Origin: Myxococcales bacterium
GTDB lineage: Bacteria; Myxococcota; Polyangia; Polyangiales; Polyangiaceae
DNA length: 5,551 nt
Direction of reading: 5' to 3'
Assembly (NCBI GenBank): GCA_020430865.1
Contig: JAGQIY010000191.1
Coordinates: forward strand, 1 to 5,551
The first letter of the stretch is position 1, and every line of letters starts with the position of its first letter. Of this stretch, positions 1 to 4,519 are shown piece by piece. Both the position numbers and the translations under genes were made by a program. Below the pieces are notes generated by a model, which saw only the letters and a list, made by a program, of their open reading frames with translations, searched no databases and was not told the DNA's origin.

Positions 1-161
1 GAGGGTCTGGCCTGCTCCAGGATCCTGCGTGGTTCCCTCGCGGGATCCGGGAGCACGCTTCGGGCGAGGACGTTGTACGATCGGACGGGCATCGACACTA
101 GGACGAACAACGCCCGGATCACCACGAATCGTCGCTTGCCCAGCGCTTCGACCAGTGCCAC
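1..161 (-). CDS. possible start of an unidentified protein, cut by window edge
   Basis: From a GTG at 161 the minus strand stays open to the window edge for 53 codons, beginning V/M-A-L-V-E-A-L-G-K-R-R-F and containing a hydrophobic run (FVVIRALFVLVSMPV) followed by a basic, helix-like stretch ending LEQARP. The nearest upstream in-frame stop lies about 25 codons further up, in the AT-richer patch near 240-245. Most third codon positions are G or C, as in the real genes here, but a short open frame is expected by chance in GC-rich DNA. No good ribosome binding site precedes the GTG, only a weak GGGG about 11 bases away. I do not recognise the family. The frame runs through the hairpin at 13-55, which argues somewhat against coding. 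It lies beyond the likely rplI terminator, so it would be a separate transcript. Confidence 0.25.
   Translation of the reverse strand, partial: MALVEALGKRRFVVIRALFVLVSMPVRSYNVLARSVLPDPAREPRRILEQARP
13..55. repeat. strong imperfect inverted repeat (hairpin)
   Basis: Positions 13-29 pair with 39-55 around a 9-base loop (30-38). Fifteen positions are Watson-Crick, one (26/42) is a T-G wobble on the plus strand and one (19/49) is an A-G mismatch. Each arm contains GGATCC. Neither strand has a T-tract after the stem, so a classical intrinsic terminator is not supported. It could be a terminator of an unusual type, an RNA structure or a repeat-family element; the next gene is outside the window. 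Confidence 0.5.
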
Positions 162-298
162 GCAAGTTAGCCCCAGCCCGCTCCACCGGTTATCCCCAGG
201 TGGCGCCCGCCTCCCGCATTTCCGCGTGGCAATTTTTGACAATCAACGCGGCGAGTGCGCGTGTAGCTTGACAAGCGCCTGGCCGCAGAAATGCCGAA

Positions 299-326
299 GG
301 CCCCGACATGCAGTGCACGCGGGGCC
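299..326 (-). terminator. candidate terminator of the rpsF-rpsR-rplI transcript
   Basis: A perfect 7-bp stem GGCCCCG/CGGGGCC (299-305 with 320-326) encloses a 14-base loop that itself contains the small palindrome TGCAGTGCA. It begins 28 bases after the rplI stop codon. On the minus strand the stem is followed by TTCGGCATTTCT, which is U-containing but not a continuous U-run. Position and GC strength favour a terminator; the weak U-tract keeps confidence moderate. Confidence 0.5.
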
Positions 327-354
327 CGTGGCAGGCTTCCAAGTCGAGCTAGGT

Positions 355-816
355 TCAGCTGGACTTCTTGATGACCTCGACCTTGAGCATGACCTTGACC
401 TCGCGATGGAGCCGCAAGGGGACATCATGCAATCCCAGGGTCTTGATCGGCTCGGGGAGCTCCACGTCCTTCTTGTCGAACTCGTACCCCAGCGCCGCGT
501 ACCCTTCCTCGATGTCCTTGCTGGTGACGGAACCGTACATCTTGTTCTCGTCTCCGACGGCGCGCTCCAGCTTGATCGCGACGGTCTCCAGCTTCGTGGC
601 GACCTCACGGGCCTCCTCGAGCTGCTTGGCGGCGCGAGCCTTCGCTGCCTTCTTGATGTCTTCCACGCGAGCGATGCTGGCCTTGTTGGCCACCACGGCC
701 AAACCGCGCGGAATCAAGAAGTTGCGAGCGAAGCCAGGTCGAACCTTGACCACGTCTCCGCTGTTTCCGAGGTTTTCCACGTCCTGATGCAGGACGACTT
801 GAATCGCTGTCGCCAT
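355..816 (-). CDS. rplI: 50S ribosomal protein L9 (bL9)
   Basis: Encodes a 153-residue L9, close to the usual length of about 150. L9 binds 23S rRNA near the base of the L1 stalk and helps keep the reading frame. The N-terminal domain carries the full family signature at residues 17-44: G17, G20, V25, G28-F29, N32-F33-L34, G38, A40 and N44. Residues about 45-78 are an Ala/Lys/Glu/Arg-rich connecting helix, and the C-terminal rRNA-binding domain follows (GSVTSKDIEEGY near 95-106; IKTLGLHDV near 124-132). The ATG at 816 is preceded by AGGAGG with a 4-base spacer, and that site overlaps the TGA of rpsR, so the two are translationally linked. It is the last gene of the rpsF-rpsR-rplI unit. In some related bacteria a DUF2232 membrane-protein gene sits between rpsR and rplI; here they are adjacent. 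Confidence 0.98.
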   Translation of the reverse strand: MATAIQVVLHQDVENLGNSGDVVKVRPGFARNFLIPRGLAVVANKASIARVEDIKKAAKARAAKQLEEAREVATKLETVAIKLERAVGDENKMYGSVTSKDIEEGYAALGYEFDKKDVELPEPIKTLGLHDVPLRLHREVKVMLKVEVIKKSS

Positions 817-820
817 GGGA

Positions 821-826
821 CCTCCT
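821..826 (-). promoter_or_regulatory. ribosome binding site of rplI
   Basis: A perfect AGGAGG on the minus strand, 4 bases before the rplI ATG. Its first A is the last base of the rpsR TGA stop codon, so ribosomes finishing S18 release directly on the L9 start site. Confidence 0.85.
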
Positions 827-1095
827 CAAGAGTTCATGGTGAAGGGCAGCAGCGCGATGTTGCGAGCCCGCTTGATCGCCACGGTCAGCTCACGCTGATG
901 CTTGGCGCAGGTTCCAGACACGCGGCGCGGAACGATCTTGCCGCGCTCGGTGATGAAGTACTTCAAGAACTGGGGGTCCTTGTAGTCGATGGTCAGCGCG
1001 GCATCGCCGCAGAAGGGGCAGCCGCGGCGACGCGCCCGGCGCGGATCGCGATCGAGACGGTCTTTCCCCGAAACGTTTTCGAGTGCGGTACTCAT
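826..1095 (-). CDS. rpsR: 30S ribosomal protein S18 (bS18), zinc-type
   Basis: Encodes an 89-residue S18, the 30S platform protein that pairs with S6 and contacts helix 22/23 of 16S rRNA. The basic N-terminus ([12 protein letters not shown]) leads into the conserved core [18 protein letters not shown] and a C-terminal segment [21 protein letters not shown]. Cysteines 26 and 29 (CPFC) plus C63 and H66 (CAKH) form the metal-binding set of the C+ type of S18, so zinc binding is expected. The start was set at the ATG (1095-1093), which overlaps the rpsF TGA as TGATG and has AGGAGG 4 bases upstream. A GTG one codon earlier (1098) is also open, but it would leave only one base between AGGAGG and the start. 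Translation is probably coupled to rpsF, which suits the 1:1 S6-S18 heterodimer. Confidence 0.97.
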   Translation of the reverse strand: MSTALENVSGKDRLDRDPRRARRRGCPFCGDAALTIDYKDPQFLKYFITERGKIVPRRVSGTCAKHQRELTVAIKRARNIALLPFTMNS

Positions 1096-1625
1096 CACTC
1101 CTCCTCTTCCTCTTCCTCAGCCTCGGAGGAATCATCGTCACCATCGGAGTTGTCGTCGTCGGACCGACGATCCGAGCGCGCGCCCGGCTCCGGCTCTTCC
1201 AGCCCCAGCTCGCGAGCGAGCGAGTGCGCCTCGTCTTCTTCCGCGGGGATACCCTCGACGGTCTCGAAGGCGATCGCATCGGCGGAGATCTCCACGTCAC
1301 CCTCCACATTGCCGAGCACGATGGTCTGGAACTTGATGACCTCGTCCAGCAGGCGGAAGTTGCGCTCGAGTTCCGAGACGGTCGTGCCGCCCGCGAGGAA
1401 CTTCAGGTAGACGTAGATGCCGTGACGGTGCTTGTTGACCTTGTAGGCCAGCGCTCGGCGCCCCCAGGTCTCCACCAGAGACAGGCGAGCACCCTCGCGC
1501 TCCATGACTTCCTGCACGCGCTGCGAGACGCGCTCTGCTGCGTCACGCGGCACGTCGGGGCGCATCACGTAGATGGTTTCGTATTCACGCACACGGCTCG
1601 GCGCCGTTGCTACTTTTGCTGCCAT
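1095..1625 (-). CDS. rpsF: 30S ribosomal protein S6 (bS6) with long acidic tail
   Basis: Encodes a 176-residue S6, which heterodimerises with S18 on the 30S platform. The ferredoxin-like core runs from about residue 14 ([11 protein letters not shown]) through [23 protein letters not shown] (54-76, given in two overlapping parts: [13 protein letters not shown] and [11 protein letters not shown]) to [20 protein letters not shown] (85-104). S6 usually has about 95-135 residues. This protein has roughly 13 extra residues at the N-terminus and an acidic low-complexity extension after about residue 126. Residues 151-176 are Asp/Ser/Glu-rich, and the last seven residues are all glutamate. In E. coli, RimK adds glutamates to the S6 C-terminus after translation; here a comparable tail is written in the gene. 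The ATG at 1625 has GAGGAG 11 bases upstream. First gene of the rpsF-rpsR-rplI unit. Confidence 0.97.
   Translation of the reverse strand: MAAKVATAPSRVREYETIYVMRPDVPRDAAERVSQRVQEVMEREGARLSLVETWGRRALAYKVNKHRHGIYVYLKFLAGGTTVSELERNFRLLDEVIKFQTIVLGNVEGDVEISADAIAFETVEGIPAEEDEAHSLARELGLEEPEPGARSDRRSDDDNSDGDDDSSEAEEEEEEE
1100..1105 (-). promoter_or_regulatory. ribosome binding site of rpsR inside the rpsF poly-Glu codons
   Basis: The GAG/GAA codons at the end of rpsF create a purine run containing AGGAGG, 4 bases before the rpsR ATG at 1095. The same bases therefore encode the S6 glutamate tail and the S18 ribosome binding site. This spacing is what decides the ATG over the GTG at 1098. Confidence 0.8.
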
Positions 1626-1636
1626 TGAGTTGTCGT

Positions 1637-1642
1637 CTCCTC
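1637..1642 (-). promoter_or_regulatory. ribosome binding site of rpsF
   Basis: GAGGAG on the minus strand lies 11 bases before the rpsF ATG, slightly further than usual. CTCC at about 1662-1665 in minus-strand sense could pair with its GGAG core, which would offer a way to mask it. Confidence 0.6.
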
Positions 1643-1692
1643 TCGGACTGATCGGCCCCCTGGAGCCCCGCGAGGGAGGCGCCAGATCCGCC

Positions 1693-1760
1693 GGAGATCG
1701 TTCGCGTCAGCGCGAGGACTCCGAGGGAATCGACGTGAGAACACCCCGAGGTGGGTGCTC
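1693..1760 (-). promoter_or_regulatory. hairpins in the pth-rpsF intergenic leader
   Basis: Two stem-loops lie in this gap. One (1739-1760) has an 8-bp stem, GAGCACCC with GGGTGTTC including one G-U pair, and a 6-base loop. It starts 28 bases after the pth stop and could be a terminator, though only GTTCTC follows. The second (1693-1722) has GGAG/CTCC at its base, an uneven internal loop, and TCGCG/CGCGA closing a CTGA loop. rpsF leaders in several phyla carry an RNA motif bound by the S6-S18 dimer for feedback control; whether this one matches is not established here. I found no convincing -35/-10 pair. Confidence 0.35.
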
Positions 1761-1779
1761 GCCGTCGAGGAGCAAGGAG

Positions 1780-1797
1780 CAGTGCCTTTCAGCACTG
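1780..1797 (-). other. small hairpin covering the pth stop codon
   Basis: CAGTGC/GCACTG (1792-1797 with 1780-1785) forms a 6-bp stem with a 6-base loop containing the rest of the pth TGA. No U-run follows on the minus strand. It may contribute to transcript ending or 3' stability, or be chance. Confidence 0.25.
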
Positions 1798-2361
1798 ATT
1801 GGTGAGGTTCATTGCTTCTGCGAGGCCTCGCTCAGCAACCAACATCACCGCCTGAACGGCGCGGTCGAGCACGCTTGGTAGCTCTTCCCGCTCCGGCAGG
1901 GCGAAGGCTTGTAGCACATAATCTGCCACCGTCCCTTCAAAGATCACCGGCGGGCGCCCGATTCCAACGCGCAGGCGCCCGAACTCCTTCGAGCCTACTT
2001 CTGCGGCGGTCGAGCGGACGCCACGATGCCCGGCGTCGCCTCCGCCGATCTTCAAGCGCAGGCGTCCGAGCGGCAGATCCAGCTCATCGTGAACCAGCAG
2101 CAGCTGCTCGACGTCGAGCTTGAAGTGGCTCGCCGCGCGCTGCACGGATCGGCCCGACTGATTCATGAAGGTCTGCGGCTTCAGGAGCAGCAGACGCGTC
2201 GACCCCAGCTCGACCTGGGCGAGGTCGCCGTCGAACTGGGATCGCCAAATGGGCGAGGTGGCCGAACGCGCAGCGAGCGCGTCGACCACCATGAACCCGA
2301 CGTTGTGCCGGGTGAGCGCGTAGCGGTCCCCAGGATTTCCCAGGCCGGCGACCAGAATCAC
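1789..2361 (-). CDS. pth: peptidyl-tRNA hydrolase
   Basis: Encodes a 190-residue Pth, which hydrolyses the ester bond of peptidyl-tRNAs that drop off ribosomes and so recycles tRNA. Length is normal. Visible motifs: GLGNPG (6-11, with N9), TRHNVGF (17-23, with catalytic H19 and N20), KPQTFMNQSG (61-70, with N67), HDELDLP (91-97, with D92), GGGDAGHRGVRS (106-117) and LRVGIGRP. The catalytic His/Asp pair is present. One difference: the position equal to E. coli N114 in GHNG is arginine here (GHRG, R113). The GTG start at 2361 overlaps the rplY stop by 4 bases (GTGA), so the two are co-transcribed and probably translationally coupled. Pairing of pth with an L25/CTC gene and prs is common in bacteria. 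Confidence 0.97.
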   Translation of the reverse strand: MILVAGLGNPGDRYALTRHNVGFMVVDALAARSATSPIWRSQFDGDLAQVELGSTRLLLLKPQTFMNQSGRSVQRAASHFKLDVEQLLLVHDELDLPLGRLRLKIGGGDAGHRGVRSTAAEVGSKEFGRLRVGIGRPPVIFEGTVADYVLQAFALPEREELPSVLDRAVQAVMLVAERGLAEAMNLTNQC

Positions 2362-2960
2362 GCCTTCTCGGCTTCGCCCTCGCCGCCTTCGGTGGCCTTC
2401 GCCTTGCGACCCGCAACCACGGCGGCGACGGTGCGATTCTGCCCCATGCGGACGGTGACGCCCTCCGGGAGCTTGAGGTCTTTCACCGCGACGCTCTCGT
2501 CGAGGCCGAGATCCGTCACGTCGAGCACGATCTTCTCCGGGATCTGACTGGGCATGCAGGTGACGGGCAGCACACGATACACCTGGCGGAGATCACCACC
2601 GAGCACCACGCCCTTCGCGCGTCCCTTCAGCTCGAATGGCACGTCGATGTCGACGGCCTTCTCGAGGTCGATACGCAGGAAGTCGGCATGGAGGAGTTCA
2701 CGGCTGACGGGGTGATACTGGTGCTCCGCGACCAGCGTGTGGAAGGACTCACCGCCCTCGACCTCCAGCTTGATCACGGCGTTGAGGCCAAATTTGCCCA
2801 GAATGGCTTCCTTCAGCGCCTTCGGCGAGATGGAGAGCGCGATGGCCTTCTGCTCCTTGCCGTAGACGACGGCCGGGATCTGCTCGGCGCGTCGCAGCCT
2901 GCGAGCTGCACCCTTACCGCGGTCGCTGCGGATACTTGCCTTGATAGTGGTTGCTTCCAT
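2358..2960 (-). CDS. rplY: 50S ribosomal protein L25, CTC/TL5 form (bL25)
   Basis: Encodes a 200-residue long-form L25, also called Ctc or TL5, which binds 5S rRNA in the central protuberance. The N-terminal 5S-binding domain (about 4-94) has RGKGAARRLRR (14-24), IPAVVYG (28-34) and HPVSRELLHADFLRID (83-98). The second, TL5-type domain (about 95-183) contains VDIDVPFELKG, GVVLGGDLRQVYR and the IPEKIVLDVTDLGLDESV segment. The C-terminal 17 residues are a Lys/Glu/Gly/Ala tail, common in this family. E. coli L25 has only the first domain, so this is the two-domain version. The ATG at 2960 fits the family N-terminus, but no clear Shine-Dalgarno is visible (GAGAAAG about 13 bases upstream is weak). 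The 85-base gap to prs (2961-3045) shows no T-tract terminator or obvious promoter, so read-through from prs is plausible. Confidence 0.97.
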   Translation of the reverse strand: MEATTIKASIRSDRGKGAARRLRRAEQIPAVVYGKEQKAIALSISPKALKEAILGKFGLNAVIKLEVEGGESFHTLVAEHQYHPVSRELLHADFLRIDLEKAVDIDVPFELKGRAKGVVLGGDLRQVYRVLPVTCMPSQIPEKIVLDVTDLGLDESVAVKDLKLPEGVTVRMGQNRTVAAVVAGRKAKATEGGEGEAEKA

Positions 2961-3045
2961 GATGTTGTCTTCGCTTTCTCATTGACTCGAGGGACGTATC
3001 CCCGCGGTAATGCGAACGCTCCCGCGCCCGCGATGCGCTCGGTGT

Positions 3046-3993
3046 CTACACGAAGAGAGAGCTGACGGAGTCACTGTTGTGAATCCGTCGGATCGCCTCG
3101 CCCAGCAGCTTTCCGAGTGACAGGAACTTGATCTTCTGCGACGCGCGCGCCTCGTCGCTTGGCGGAATCGAGTTCGAGACCACCACCTCTTCCAAGGGGG
3201 AGTCCTCGATTCGCTGAACAGCGGGGCCGCTCAGGACGCCATGGGTCAGACACGCGACCACGGTCTTCGCGCCGCCGTCCTTCAAGGCCCGCGCCGCATT
3301 GCACAGCGTGCCCGCGGTATCGCAGATGTCGTCGACGATGATGCAGTCACGGTCGGCGACATCTCCGATGATGTGCATGACCTCGCTGACGTTCGCGCGC
3401 TCCCGACGCTTGTCGATGATGGCCAGTGAAGCGCCCAGGCGCTTGCTGTACGCCCGGGCGCGCTCGACGCCCCCTGCGTCGGGCGACACGACCACCGCGT
3501 CCTTGCCATAGCGGTGTGAGAGGTAGTCCTCCAGAAACACCGGCAACGCGTACAGATGGTCGAAGGGGATGTTGAAGAAGCCCTGGATCTGTCCGGCGTG
3601 CAGGTCCACGCAGACGATGCGGTTGATCCCCGCGGCAACCATCAGGTCCGCTACCAGCTTCGAGGTGATCGGCGTACGTGGAGCAACCTTGCGATCCTGT
3701 CGCGCGTAGCCGTAGTACGGGATCACCGCGGTGATGGAAGCGGCGGACGCGCGCCGAAGCGCGTCGCACATGATGAGCAGCTCCATCAAGTTGTCGTTGA
3801 CTGGCGAGCACGTCGGCTGCACCACGTACGTGTCGAGGCCACGGACGTTCTCGCGGATCTCGCAGAACGTCTCCCCGTCGCTGAACCGCGACACCCTCAG
3901 CTCTCCCAGCTGAGTATCCAGGTGCTTGGCGATCTCGCTCGCCAGATCCGGGTTCGCGTTTCCCGAGAAGATGCAAACTCGCTTGAGGGCCAC
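3046..3993 (-). CDS. prs: ribose-phosphate pyrophosphokinase (PRPP synthase)
   Basis: Encodes a 315-residue class I PRPP synthase, which transfers pyrophosphate from ATP to ribose 5-phosphate, making PRPP for purine, pyrimidine, NAD, His and Trp synthesis. Length equals the family norm. Motifs in order: SRFSDGE (35-41), ENVRG (48-52), [19 protein letters not shown] (66-84), [12 protein letters not shown] (91-102), the metal/ATP-site [12 protein letters not shown] (129-140, H132), [12 protein letters not shown] (169-180), the flexible-loop DKRRERAN (194-201) and the PRPP-binding [10 protein letters not shown] (220-229). All expected catalytic residues appear intact. The start is GTG at 3993, preceded by GGGTGA with a short spacer, and matches the family N-terminus. 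It lies upstream of rplY in the same direction. A candidate promoter and a structured leader of about 120 bases precede it. Confidence 0.98.
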   Translation of the reverse strand: MALKRVCIFSGNANPDLASEIAKHLDTQLGELRVSRFSDGETFCEIRENVRGLDTYVVQPTCSPVNDNLMELLIMCDALRRASAASITAVIPYYGYARQDRKVAPRTPITSKLVADLMVAAGINRIVCVDLHAGQIQGFFNIPFDHLYALPVFLEDYLSHRYGKDAVVVSPDAGGVERARAYSKRLGASLAIIDKRRERANVSEVMHIIGDVADRDCIIVDDICDTAGTLCNAARALKDGGAKTVVACLTHGVLSGPAVQRIEDSPLEEVVVSNSIPPSDEARASQKIKFLSLGKLLGEAIRRIHNSDSVSSLFV

Positions 3994-4014
3994 AGCGTCA
4001 CCCGAAATGGTTGG

Positions 4015-4099
4015 CTCAACCGAGGTTGAGGAGGCGGGGGGCCACGCTCCGAAGGGCGTGGACGAGGAACGGTTAAACCCAGGAAACCAATCAGGTTCC
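4015..4099 (-). promoter_or_regulatory. structured 5' leader of prs with three hairpins
   Basis: Three stem-loops occur between the candidate promoter and the prs start. 4082-4099: GGAACC/GGTTTCC with one bulge and a 5-base loop. 4042-4061: an 8-position stem (CCACGC/GCGTGG, one C-A mismatch, closing C-G) capped on the minus strand by a UUCG tetraloop, C(UUCG)G. 4015-4030: a perfect 16-base palindrome CTCAACC-TC-GGTTGAG ending 21 bases before the GTG, just upstream of the ribosome binding site. No U-runs follow, so these look like leader structure rather than terminators. No known riboswitch was recognised. Confidence 0.4.
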
Positions 4100-4122
4100 G
4101 GGGTCTAGCCAGGCGGCGCGGA

Positions 4123-4151
4123 CAGTTAGCAGCGGGTCACCCGCTTGTCAA
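4123..4151 (-). promoter_or_regulatory. candidate prs promoter
   Basis: On the minus strand a perfect -35 box TTGACA (4151-4146) is followed after exactly 17 bases by TAACTG (4128-4123), preceded by TGC in the extended -10 position. The -10 is a poor match, so the call rests on the -35, the 17-base spacing and the TG. Transcription would begin near 4116, giving a leader of about 120 bases. Confidence 0.5.
4131..4145. promoter_or_regulatory. 15-bp perfect palindrome in the prs promoter spacer (operator candidate)
   Basis: AGCGGGT-C-ACCCGCT is a perfect 7+1+7 inverted repeat starting immediately after the -35 box and filling 15 of the 17 spacer bases. A protein bound here would block RNA polymerase, so a repressor operator is a reasonable reading. 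As RNA it would give only a 5-bp stem. Ten bases of it (CAGCGGGTCA) recur at 4212-4221. Confidence 0.4.
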
Positions 4152-4170
4152 ACGCCGACCACACGCCACT

Positions 4171-4200
4171 CCGTGGCCCGCCAGAGCCCGCCAGACACGG
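4171..4200. repeat. two tandem 10-bp repeats flanked by an inverted repeat, upstream of the prs promoter
   Basis: GCCCGCCAGA occurs twice back to back (4176-4185 and 4186-4195), one helical turn apart. The pair is flanked exactly by CCGTG (4171-4175) and CACGG (4196-4200), which are inverted copies. The centre lies about 70 bases upstream of the inferred prs start of transcription, a usual place for an activator site. Confidence 0.5.
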
Positions 4201-4218
4201 GCAGCGAGCTCCAGCGGG

Positions 4219-4425
4219 TCAGCCCCCTGGGTGAGCCTTGGCCCAGGAGTACGCGGTGTAGGCCGCGATCAAGTGACACACCCAGCCGAGCAACCCGCCC
4301 GACCCGATCCAGAAGCCGGGAGTGACGATCAGCCAGAAGATCCCTCTCAAGAACTTGCCGTTGTAGATCTGCCCGACTCCGGGAACGATCAACGACAGCA
4401 CGGCGGCGACTCCCGGTTTGCTCAT
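4219..4425 (-). CDS. small TM2-type membrane protein
   Basis: Encodes 68 residues from the ATG at 4425: MSKPGVAAVLSLIVPGVGQI, then YNGKFLRGIFWLIVTPGFW and a second hydrophobic segment GGLLGWVCHLIAAYTAYSWA ending in AKAHPGG. This is the pattern of short bacterial TM2-like proteins: a Lys-Pro-Gly N-terminus, PGxGQIYNG, a basic turn, and two membrane helices. Function is generally unknown. An earlier in-frame ATG at 4470 adds 15 residues (MLWLTGVASTPAWAV) and has GGGGGTGAG upstream, so it cannot be excluded. The later start was chosen because family members usually begin just before this K-P-G. It is 49-94 bases after the kinase gene depending on start, same strand, so co-transcription is possible. 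No terminator is seen before prs. Confidence 0.75.
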   Translation of the reverse strand: MSKPGVAAVLSLIVPGVGQIYNGKFLRGIFWLIVTPGFWIGSGGLLGWVCHLIAAYTAYSWAKAHPGG

Positions 4426-4519
4426 GACCGCCCAAGCTGGGGTCGACGCCACGCCTGTCAACCACAGCATACGAACGCGATCTCACCCCCTGCCCTCGCG
4501 CCCGCGGGAGAGCCCGGAG

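Noticed and set aside
236..273. Two TTGACA boxes on the plus strand (236-241 and 268-273)
   Set aside because: Neither has an acceptable -10 at 16-18 bases, and the plus strand downstream enters the rplI terminator and antisense of rplI. The first sits in a small AT-rich patch, which makes it look more promoter-like than it is. TTGACAAGCG is shared with the prs -35 region, probably by chance.
1096..1098. GTG as the rpsR start
   Set aside because: It is in frame directly before the ATG but would leave a single base between AGGAGG and the start; the ATG at 1095 has a workable 4-base spacer.
73..1410. 445-codon open frame on the plus strand
   Set aside because: It runs antisense across rplI, rpsR and rpsF, all unmistakable. 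Long antisense frames arise from G/C-ending codons. Its translation is low-complexity (Ser runs opposite the S6 Glu/Asp codons) and resembles no family.
2026..2547. 173-codon plus-strand open frame
   Set aside because: Antisense to pth and rplY, both with complete family motifs; no ribosome binding site or recognisable protein features.
2961..3045. Terminator or promoter between prs and rplY
   Set aside because: Only a 4-bp stem (GGGA/TCCC around CGTA) with no T-tract, and no convincing -35/-10 pair on the minus strand.
3994..4218. tRNA gene upstream of prs
   Set aside because: tRNA genes often lie near prs/rplY in related bacteria, so I looked for a T-arm GGTTCRA and cloverleaf on both strands. 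The hairpins present do not fit one.
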